Shown piece after piece: positions 1-5,266 of a stretch of DNA of 10,579 nucleotides (positions within the stretch are counted from its first letter, which is position 1; every line of letters starts with the position of its first letter). The notes under the pieces were generated by a model. That model made no database searches. It was not told the origin of the DNA and saw only the letters and a list, made by a program, of their open reading frames with translations. The translations under genes were made by a program, and so were the position numbers. The stretch is taken from NCBI GenBank assembly GCA_016791285.1, contig JAEUMX010000381.1, positions 1 to 10,579 of the forward strand. Reading direction: 5' to 3'. The stretch is from Burkholderiales bacterium. Its GTDB lineage: Bacteria > Pseudomonadota > Gammaproteobacteria > Burkholderiales > JAEUMW01.

Positions 1-53
1 CGGTGGACATGACCGTACATGCTGTAGAACACAACCTGAATCTTCGTCGCCAT
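1..53 (-). CDS. wrbA: WrbA-type NAD(P)H:quinone oxidoreductase, N-terminal fragment
   Basis: Only the first 17 codons are inside the window; the gene runs off the left edge. They read MATKIQVVFYSMYGHVH, which matches the start of WrbA proteins: a short beta strand followed by the flavodoxin-like FMN phosphate-binding loop, where YSMYGH is typical of WrbA. WrbA proteins are cytosolic FMN enzymes that reduce quinones by two electrons and so limit redox cycling. The ATG at 51-53 is preceded by AAGGAG with a 7-base spacer, a good ribosome binding site. The pirin gene upstream on the same strand ends 36 bases before this start, so the two are probably co-transcribed. The family call rests on 17 residues only, but these are highly characteristic. 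Confidence 0.8.
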   Translation of the reverse strand, partial: MATKIQVVFYSMYGHVH

Positions 54-89
54 CCTGTGTCTCCTTTGATTGAACCACTGTCCCAACCG

Positions 90-788
90 TCACGGAAGGT
101 CGAAAAACAGCACTTGTGACTCCTGCAGCGCGGAGAGATTCAACGTCGTCTCCTCCGCGATGCGCGCTCCATCGCCGGCCTCGAGCGGGGTGCCGTTGAC
201 TACCACCGCACCGCTCGCAACGTGCACGTAAGCGCGCCGCCCCGCCTTGATGTCGTACGCCACTGCTGCGTCGACCGCGAGGTCGGCTGCGTAGACGCGC
301 GCGTCCTGGTGGATCGTGACCGAGCCCTCACCGCCATCGGGCGATGCGATGAGCTTCAGTTTCCCGCGCCTGTCTTCGGCCGCGAAGTGCTTCTGTTCGT
401 AGCCCGGAGGCACACCGCGCGCGCTGGGCTCGATCCAGATCTGGAGAAAGTGCACGGGATCGCGCTCCGACGCATTGAACTCGCTGTGCATGACACCGCT
501 GCCCGCGCTCATCCGCTGCACGTCCCCGGGACGGATCACCGAGCCGTTGCCGAGGTTGTCGCGGTGCTGCAACCCGCCGTCCAGCACATAGGTGATGATC
601 TCCATGTCGCGGTGACCGTGCGTGCCGAAGCCGCGGCCCGGCTCGACGCGATCTTCGTTGATCACCCGCAACGGGCCGAAGCCCATGTGCGCCGGATCGT
701 AATAGTCGGCGAAGGAAAACGTGTGATAGGTGTCCAGCCAGCCATGGTTGGCATGGCCTCGCTCGCACGATTTGCGGATCTGCATCAT
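90..788 (-). CDS. Pirin family protein (YhhW-like quercetin 2,3-dioxygenase)
   Basis: A bicupin protein of 232 residues, the length of E. coli YhhW (about 231), which opens the flavonol quercetin in vitro; the physiological substrate of bacterial pirins is mostly unknown. The N-terminus (RKSCERGHANHGWLDTYHTF, residues 5-24) and the block FGTHGHRDMEIITYVLDG (54-71) are diagnostic. The four expected metal ligands are all present: His57, His59, His101 and Glu103. The C-terminal cupin (about 150-232) is less conserved and ends in LFFDLP, as usual. The cytosolic location is inferred from the absence of a signal peptide. Two adjacent ATG codons begin the frame; GAGGAG lies 8 bases before the first. 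It is followed after 36 bases by wrbA on the same strand, suggesting a joint role in handling quinones or aromatic electrophiles. The family is certain, the substrate is not. Confidence 0.93.
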   Translation of the reverse strand: MMQIRKSCERGHANHGWLDTYHTFSFADYYDPAHMGFGPLRVINEDRVEPGRGFGTHGHRDMEIITYVLDGGLQHRDNLGNGSVIRPGDVQRMSAGSGVMHSEFNASERDPVHFLQIWIEPSARGVPPGYEQKHFAAEDRRGKLKLIASPDGGEGSVTIHQDARVYAADLAVDAAVAYDIKAGRRAYVHVASGAVVVNGTPLEAGDGARIAEETTLNLSALQESQVLFFDLP

Positions 789-929
789 CTGCTGTTCTCC
801 TCGTTCGCACTCGTCGAATCTCTCGACGTTGCGTTGGACGGCATGATGCGGCCTGCAGTCGGGGAAACCTAGCGGAATGTTTTGAGCGAGTCCTTCGGAA
901 AATCTGAAGGAGAAATGCGACGGCGGGAT
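789..929. promoter_or_regulatory. Intergenic region between arginase end and pirin start, with a 21-bp dyad
   Basis: This 141-base gap must hold the pirin promoter unless transcription continues from the arginase gene. At 891-911 there is an inverted repeat, TCCTTCGGA-AAA-TCTGAAGGA, with nine-base arms that pair completely in RNA if one G-U pair is allowed. It lies about 20 bases beyond the arginase stop codon, so it could be a terminator stem, but no U-run follows it on the minus strand. It could equally be an operator for the pirin-wrbA unit. I could not find convincing -35 and -10 boxes. Confidence 0.35.
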
Positions 930-1856
930 CTAGCGCTGCTGCGGCCGGATCAGCGTGCTCTTGCCGAAGAGGCTTTCGATCAGGTCGACGGCGAGCTCGG
1001 CGGTCTGATTCTGGCGGTCGAACGCGGGGTTGAGCTCCATGATGTCGAGCGACGCGAGGCATCCCGTGTCCGCGATCATCTCCATGCAAAGCTGTGCCTC
1101 GCGATAGGTCGGTCCGCCGCGCACCGGTGTACCGACGCCGTGCGCGATTTCCGGATCGAGGAAGTCCACGTCGAGACTCACGTGCAGATGTGTGTCTGCA
1201 TCGACGCCCGCCAGCGCCCCCTCGAGCGTCTGCCGCATGCCGATCTCGTCGACGCAGCGCATGTCATAGACCTCGAGCCCGGCCATGCGCAGGAAGCGCC
1301 GCTCGGCATCGTCCACGCTGCGCACGCCGACCAAACGGATGTCGCCGCGACCCAGCGCCGGCGAAGTACCGCCGATATGAGTGAGCTCATCCGGACCGAA
1401 GCCGCACAGACATGCGACGGGCATGCCGTGGAGGTTGCCGCTCGGTGTCAGCGTCGAGGTGTTGAAATCCGCGTGCGCATCGAGCCACAGCACGCGCAGC
1501 GTCCGGTCGGCTTCCCGGCACCGGCGGGCGACGGCAGCGATCGAGCCGATCGCGAGCGAGTGATCGCCGCCGAGCAGAACCGGCAGCCGTCCCGCGGCGA
1601 GTTCCTCGCTCACTGCCGCGAACACCAGCCGGTTCCAGGCCCCCACTTCCGCGAGGTGGCGGTAGCCGTCTTGCGCCGCGAGCTGCGGGTTCAAGGGACC
1701 GCCGAGATTGCCCTTGTCGATGACATCGTCGACGAAGCGTGCAAGCGCCTCGGTGACGCCCGCCACGCGCAGCGCCTCCGGACCCATGCTCGCACCGCGA
1801 ACGCTGGCCCCGACATCCGTCGGTGCGCCGATGATGCTGACTGAGCATGGTTTCAT
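930..1856 (-). CDS. rocF: Arginase (arginase/agmatinase family)
   Basis: A protein of 308 residues, the normal arginase length, that should hydrolyse L-arginine to ornithine and urea in the cytosol with a two-manganese centre. All metal-binding motifs are present: GGDHS (His99), DAHAD (Asp126, His128, Asp130) and SLDVDFLDP (Asp229, Asp231). The SGNLHGMP segment (His143) and DIMELNP (Glu274) match the arginase substrate-binding region and favour arginase over agmatinase. The N-terminus SIIGAPTDVGASVRGASMGP is typical. The start at 1856 was chosen because the conserved sequence begins there; the open frame continues upstream only because it runs through the neighbouring regulator in another frame. 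The start lies 11 bases after the stop of that AraC-type gene and has no strong ribosome binding site, which suggests translation coupled to the upstream gene. The gene symbol is by function only. Confidence 0.93.
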   Translation of the reverse strand: MKPCSVSIIGAPTDVGASVRGASMGPEALRVAGVTEALARFVDDVIDKGNLGGPLNPQLAAQDGYRHLAEVGAWNRLVFAAVSEELAAGRLPVLLGGDHSLAIGSIAAVARRCREADRTLRVLWLDAHADFNTSTLTPSGNLHGMPVACLCGFGPDELTHIGGTSPALGRGDIRLVGVRSVDDAERRFLRMAGLEVYDMRCVDEIGMRQTLEGALAGVDADTHLHVSLDVDFLDPEIAHGVGTPVRGGPTYREAQLCMEMIADTGCLASLDIMELNPAFDRQNQTAELAVDLIESLFGKSTLIRPQQR

Positions 1857-1867
1857 GACGGCATCGG

Positions 1868-2883
1868 TCAAGCTGCCGTTCCTGCGGGTTGCCGCTGCGC
1901 GCGCCGCCAGGCCGCCGGCGGCAGCCCGGTGGCACGCTTGAAGGCGCGTGAGAACGCGGCTTCCGAATCGTAGCCGACGTCCAGCGCGACCGCCGCGACG
2001 GGGGAGTGGCTTTCGCGCAGCAGGCGGGCGCCGCACTGCATGCGCCAGTTGGCCAGGTACTGCATGGGCGCCATCCCGGCGAGCGCGACGAAACGTTCGT
2101 GCAAGGCCGAGCGCGAGAGTCCCACGCGGCGACCCAGCTCCTCCACCGTCCAGGACTCGGCAGGAGCGGCGTGCATCAGCCCGATGGCCCGGCCCACCTG
2201 ACGGTCGCGCAGCGCGCCGAGCCAGCCTTGCGCCTGCGGCGGCAGCGAATCCAGGTAACGGCGCGCACCGTCGACGAACACCATCTCGCTGACCCGCTCC
2301 AGCAGCGCCGCACCGCCGGCGCGCCGATCGCCGGATTCCGACACCGCGTGTTCGAGCACCGGCGCCACCCAGGCGCCGACCCCTTCGGCGGGCAGGTGCA
2401 GGAGCCTGGGCAGCGCGTCGATCAGCGGATTGAACGGCCGCAGATCGCAGGCGATGAAGCCGCACACGATGACGGTAGTGGCGTCCTCGGGCGGCAGCAG
2501 GCCGAGTTCGACGATGTTTCCGCGATAAGTCACCGGGATCGGGTTCTCCCCGTCGCGCTCGCCGAGCAGCCAGTCATCTTCGGGTGCCGACTGCATGCCC
2601 GGCGCGCTGGAGACCATGTGCGCGTCGCCGCGGGGCAGCATGACGATATCGCCCGCGCGCATGCGCAGCGGCGGCTCGCCGTCCACGCCAACCCAGCCTG
2701 CGCCCTTGGCGAACAGGTGGTACTCGATGACGTGCTCGGCGCCGGGCATCACGTGCGGCGCGAGCTCGCGCGAAGCCGGCGCCTTGGCCGCCCACTGGTC
2801 GCGGCAGCTCACGTGGAAAAATAGACCGAACCGCGCAGCCGGACGCTGCGCAGCACATCGGACAGTGGATCGATGCCGGTCAT
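1868..2883 (-). CDS. AraC family transcriptional regulator with cupin domain, frameshifted near its 5' end
   Basis: Reconstructed length is about 337 residues. An N-terminal cupin-type ligand domain (roughly residues 45-95, with HVIEYHLFAKG and MRAGDIVMLPRGDAHMV) precedes a C-terminal AraC double helix-turn-helix (about 245-316, containing WTVEELGRRVGLSRSALHERF and VALDVGYDSEAAFSRAFKR). The natural start is probably the ATG at 2881-2883, giving MTGIDPLSDVLRSVRLRGSV, which resembles the family N-terminus. That frame hits TGA at 2809-2811 after 24 codons, while the rest of the protein continues in another frame from about position 2821 (FFHVSCRDQW). The shift falls on five consecutive A on the + strand, 2817-2821. 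If no correction occurs, a GTG at 2810-2812 could start a protein lacking about 23 residues. The gene lies 11 bases before arginase, so it probably controls arginase and perhaps the divergent methyltransferase. Confidence 0.82.
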
Positions 2884-3021
2884 CGCGCGGCGGCCAGCGG
2901 ATTGGCGGACGCGCGAGCAAATCGGCGCGACGCCGGGTGAAGCGTGCAAGGGCGCCGACGCGGATCATGCGCACACCGACAACCGATGTGTCGGCAATCA
3001 TCCAACACCAAGGAATCCACC
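2884..3021. promoter_or_regulatory. Divergent intergenic region between AraC regulator and methyltransferase, with inverted repeat
   Basis: This stretch of about 138 bases separates two diverging genes and should hold both promoters. At 2976-2994 there is an inverted repeat CCGACA-N7-TGTCGG with perfect six-base arms, about 28 bases before the methyltransferase start, a fitting place for an operator or a site for the adjacent AraC-type regulator. AraC proteins more often bind direct repeats, so the protein that binds here is not known. The methyltransferase start is preceded by AAGGA (3010-3014). No clear -35/-10 pair was recognised. Confidence 0.4.
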
Positions 3022-3864
3022 ATGACCTCCGCCACCGCCACCATCGCAAACCCCGCCGCTACGCCGGACTATGCCGCGATCAAGCAGCGCCAGCGGGCCA
3101 CCTGGGCCAGCGGCGATTTTGCCGTGGTGGGCACCACGCTGCAAATTGTCGGCGAGATGCTCGCCGAAGCGGTCGATGTGCGCGCCGGCGAACATGTGCT
3201 CGATGTCGCCGCGGGCAACGGCAACGCCACACTCGCCGCGGCGCGCCGTTTCGCCGACGTGACCTCCATCGACTACGTGTCGGCCCTGCTGGACAAGGGC
3301 CGCCGCCGCGCCGAAGCCGAAGGGCTGAACGTGCGGTTCGAGGTCGCCGACGTGGAGGCGCTGCCTTTCGATGCCGCCAGCTTCGACATCGTCCTGTCGA
3401 CCTTCGGCGTGATGTTCGCACCCGACCAGGCGCGCGCGGCGCGCGAACTGCTGCGCGTGGTACGCCCCGGCGGCCGCATCGGGATGGCCAACTGGACACC
3501 GGACGGCTTCATCGGCCGCCTGTTCAAGATCGTCGGCGCGCATGTGCCGCCGCCGGCCGGCTTGCGCTCGCCGGCACTGTGGGGCACCGAGCCGCATCTC
3601 GTCGCGCTCTTCGGCCCGCGCGCTCGCGAGCTGAGCGTCGAGCGCAAGCTGTTTCCGTTCCGCTACCGCTCGGCCGCGCACTTCGTGCAGGTGTTCCGCG
3701 ATTTCTACGGCCCGACCCACAAGGCCTTCGCCGCGCTGGATGCGGGCGGGCAAGCGCAGCTCGAGCGCGACATCACTGCGCTGCTTAGCGAGTTCGACAT
3801 CGGCGGCGGGCGTGGCCTGGTGGTGCCGAGCGAGTATGCCGAAGTCGTGATCAGCGTGGGGTGA
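3022..3864 (+). CDS. Class I SAM-dependent methyltransferase (UbiE/Methyltransf_11 type)
   Basis: A protein of 280 residues with a Rossmann-fold methyltransferase core. Motif I is VLDVAAGNGN (59-68), the SAM-binding glycine-rich loop. The acidic residue that binds the SAM ribose is Asp84 in TSIDYVS, and motif III is VADVEALPF with Asp110. VVRPGGRIGMANW (about 146-158) is the usual post-motif III strand. The C-terminal third, which normally contacts the substrate, holds no feature that would identify it, so the methyl acceptor is unknown; small-molecule O- or C-methylation is the usual role of this group. The ATG at 3022 was chosen because AAGGA lies 7 bases before it and because the upstream in-frame extension is not protein-like. 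It is divergent from the AraC-type gene, which may regulate it. No signal peptide is seen, so it is likely cytosolic. Confidence 0.9.
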   Translation: MTSATATIANPAATPDYAAIKQRQRATWASGDFAVVGTTLQIVGEMLAEAVDVRAGEHVLDVAAGNGNATLAAARRFADVTSIDYVSALLDKGRRRAEAEGLNVRFEVADVEALPFDAASFDIVLSTFGVMFAPDQARAARELLRVVRPGGRIGMANWTPDGFIGRLFKIVGAHVPPPAGLRSPALWGTEPHLVALFGPRARELSVERKLFPFRYRSAAHFVQVFRDFYGPTHKAFAALDAGGQAQLERDITALLSEFDIGGGRGLVVPSEYAEVVISVG

Positions 3865-4067
3865 GGCCGGCGACGCGCAACCTGTCGACTTCCGCCTTCG
3901 TGGCTTCGCTGCGCGTCCCGCCCCACTGAACGGGGCGCGCCGAAGACAAACCGGGTCGCCGCGAGCCACCTCGCGGCCCCGGCAACCGTTCTTCGGTCCA
4001 GCCAGCAACTTTTCGCCGCCTCCGTCCTTGCTCCCGGCCCATCGAAATCCACCACGGTTCCGCTGGG
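3865..4067. other. Intergenic region between convergent genes, with GC-rich hairpin
   Basis: The methyltransferase and the toxin gene converge on this gap of about 200 bases. A GC-rich hairpin, CGCCCC-N7-GGGGCG, lies at 3919-3937; it can be enlarged with a bulge by GCGC at both ends and by CTTCG (3904-3908) against CGAAG (3941-3945). It could end transcription from either side, but no T-run follows on either strand, so this is a weak terminator prediction. The open frames that cross this stretch on the minus strand do not look like proteins. I see nothing else here. Confidence 0.3.
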
Positions 4068-4499
4068 CTAGAGTCCTCGCGTCGCCATCGAGAACGGATT
4101 GGCGATGGCCAGCCCCTCGATCACCTGCCCTTCCTGCAGATCCTCCGTGTACAGGGTATCAGCGCCCGCCTCGATCGCGCTGCGGACGATCAACGCGTCC
4201 CAAAAGGAAAGCGAGAACCGTCGATGCAAAGCGACTGCTTCGAGGATCGTGCGGGGGGTGATCTGAACGATGGGCAAGCGCGATAGATACCCTACGACTA
4301 CCCCCGCCTGATCGGAGCTAAGTGGAGGGTTCAGTTTCCTCGTCGCAGCGACGAAAAACTCCTGCAGCACTTGAGTACTCAAGACAATCGAGCGCTCCAT
4401 GACGAGACGGCGAAACTCGGCGCGCGCCGCATCGCGCTTCTTCGGAGCGCCACCATCGAAGCGGTAAAGGAGCACGTTAGTATCGACGAAGATTCTCAA
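4068..4499 (-). CDS. vapC: VapC-type PIN-domain toxin (ribonuclease)
   Basis: About 143 residues, the usual size of a PIN-domain VapC toxin, a magnesium-dependent endoribonuclease that typically cuts tRNA or rRNA when not held by its antitoxin. The acidic residues expected of the active site are visible: Asp6 in RIFVDTNVLLY, Glu47 in VLQEFFVAATRK, Asp101 in SLSFWDALIV and Asp120 in TLYTEDLQEG. The preferred start is TTG at 4497-4499, because the conserved sequence begins directly after it and because it overlaps the antitoxin stop as TTGA, a typical coupling arrangement. An ATG at 4539-4541 in the same frame would add 14 residues that do not resemble the family. The antitoxin gene lies directly upstream. 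RNA target is not predictable from sequence. Confidence 0.9.
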   Translation of the reverse strand: MRIFVDTNVLLYRFDGGAPKKRDAARAEFRRLVMERSIVLSTQVLQEFFVAATRKLNPPLSSDQAGVVVGYLSRLPIVQITPRTILEAVALHRRFSLSFWDALIVRSAIEAGADTLYTEDLQEGQVIEGLAIANPFSMATRGL

Positions 4500-4738
4500 C
4501 GCCGCGGCAGCCTTTCCGCATAGAGCTCGTCTCGCGTCCACTTAGAGACGCGGCGCCGAGGTGCGGCATCGGCAATCGCGTCGATGCCGTTTACGATCGC
4601 TTCCAGTTCGGTGTCGTCGTGGGCGACACGCTCGAGGTATTCACGGACCAGCGCGTTTACCGATGTGCCGCGTTCAAGGGCATGGATGCGTGCCTTCTTG
4701 AGCACTTCATCGTCGATGGTAAGGGTAAGGTTTGCCAC
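4496..4738 (-). CDS. vapB: Ribbon-helix-helix type antitoxin paired with VapC
   Basis: About 80 residues. The N-terminal part, ANLTLTIDDEVLKKARIHAL followed by ERGTSVNALVREYLE, has the strand-helix-helix pattern of a ribbon-helix-helix DNA-binding domain; similar small proteins (DUF6364-like) often precede PIN toxins. The C-terminal part (about 45-80, ending in SKWTRDELYAERLPRR) is charged and should wrap the toxin. The start is taken as GTG at 4736-4738, with GGAG 5 bases before it and the conserved sequence directly after; an ATG at 4804 in frame would add a tail rich in unlike residues and would run over the presumed promoter and operator. The toxin start overlaps the stop codon. Such antitoxins usually repress their own operon together with the toxin. 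Confidence 0.85.
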   Translation of the reverse strand: MANLTLTIDDEVLKKARIHALERGTSVNALVREYLERVAHDDTELEAIVNGIDAIADAAPRRRVSKWTRDELYAERLPRR

Positions 4739-4765
4739 GTCATCTCCAGAGAACGACACAGAATC

Positions 4766-4794
4766 AGTGTAGCACACGATCTGCGCCGCAGATC
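4766..4794 (-). promoter_or_regulatory. Candidate vapBC promoter with palindromic operator
   Basis: A perfect inverted repeat GATCTGC-N3-GCAGATC lies at 4778-4794, about 40 bases upstream of the antitoxin GTG. On the minus strand a possible -10 box TACACT lies at 4766-4771, so the repeat would cover the -35 region (a poor hexamer, GATCTG, at 17-base spacing). That is the expected layout for autoregulation by a ribbon-helix-helix antitoxin, but binding is inferred. The repeat is seen directly; the promoter boxes are tentative. Confidence 0.55.
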
Positions 4795-4800
4795 CCTCGT

Positions 4801-5179
4801 ACATGCCTGCAGTCGCCCGCGCTGAACATCCCTGCCCTGCGCTTTGCGCAACCGGTTGCGTCGAGGACAGGTCAGCCCAGGTTCACGGACGAACGATGGC
4901 TACCCGGCACGGTGCCCTTGTCATCGATGTGTCATTGGGACATGCGTACCACCTCGGCTACACAAAGCCGCGCGAGCGAGTTTAGATGCGACGCGACAGA
5001 ACGCCCGACCTGTCGCGCCGCCGTGCGCCTCTACGGCTCGTTGCCGGCAAGAAGCTCCAGGCTGATCTCAGGTCGAGTCGCACGAGTTATTCGCGGGAGC
5101 CGCTGCTTGGATCCCACGTTGCTGAGCTCTGCGTCGGTGCGCTGGGCTCGCACGTCGGTGTGGATATTTCTCCCCTTCA
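4801..5179. other. Gene-poor stretch with 14-bp perfect palindrome
   Basis: No convincing gene on either strand: the short open frames here have no recognisable motif, unusual composition and mutual overlap. The one clear structure is the perfect 14-base palindrome CGCAACCGGTTGCG at 4847-4860, whose AACCGGTT core resembles binding sites of LacI-type repressors, though no such repressor is in view. The stretch joins the toxin-antitoxin promoter to the promoter of the phosphoesterase gene. Confidence 0.4.
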
Positions 5180-5226
5180 TTGACACGGTCGGCGTCCGCG
5201 AGATAATGACGAGCCAGTGGGGCTCG
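5180..5226 (+). promoter_or_regulatory. Sigma70-like promoter of the phosphoesterase gene, with dyad at the start site
   Basis: TTGACA at 5180-5185 is a perfect -35 box, followed after 16 bases by GATAAT at 5202-5207, five of six bases of the -10 consensus. Transcription should begin near 5214, giving a leader of about 53 bases. An inverted repeat CGAGCC-N5-GGCTCG at 5210-5226 straddles the predicted start, so it could be an operator or, if transcription begins a little earlier, a 5' hairpin of the mRNA. The boxes are unusually good for such a GC-rich genome. Confidence 0.7.
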
Positions 5227-5266
5227 CGCCAGCACACCGTGCGGCGCACACAAAGAGAGGTGCAGC

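Noticed and set aside
882..1844. A 320-codon + strand open frame opposite arginase
   Set aside because: High GC leaves long open frames opposite real genes; the product has no motif, and the minus strand carries all arginase metal motifs.
930..2465. A 511-codon open frame that extends the arginase upstream by about 200 residues
   Set aside because: The extension is antisense-frame sequence of the AraC-type gene, rich in Arg and Ala, with no family similarity; the arginase start at 1856 fits the family exactly.
2809..2823. Programmed ribosomal frameshifting in the AraC-type gene as an established mechanism
   Set aside because: The U5 run permits slippage but no classical slippery heptamer, stimulatory stem or internal Shine-Dalgarno was seen; mutation or read error is simpler.
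2884..3049. Extending the AraC-type protein upstream to 3049 in its main frame
   Set aside because: The added residues (many Trp and Arg) are the complement of the methyltransferase start and intergenic DNA, while the other frame from 2883 gives a family-like N-terminus.
2998..4008. A 336-codon minus-strand open frame opposite the methyltransferase
   Set aside because: It mirrors the methyltransferase coding frame and has no recognisable domain; it would also overlap the divergent promoter region.
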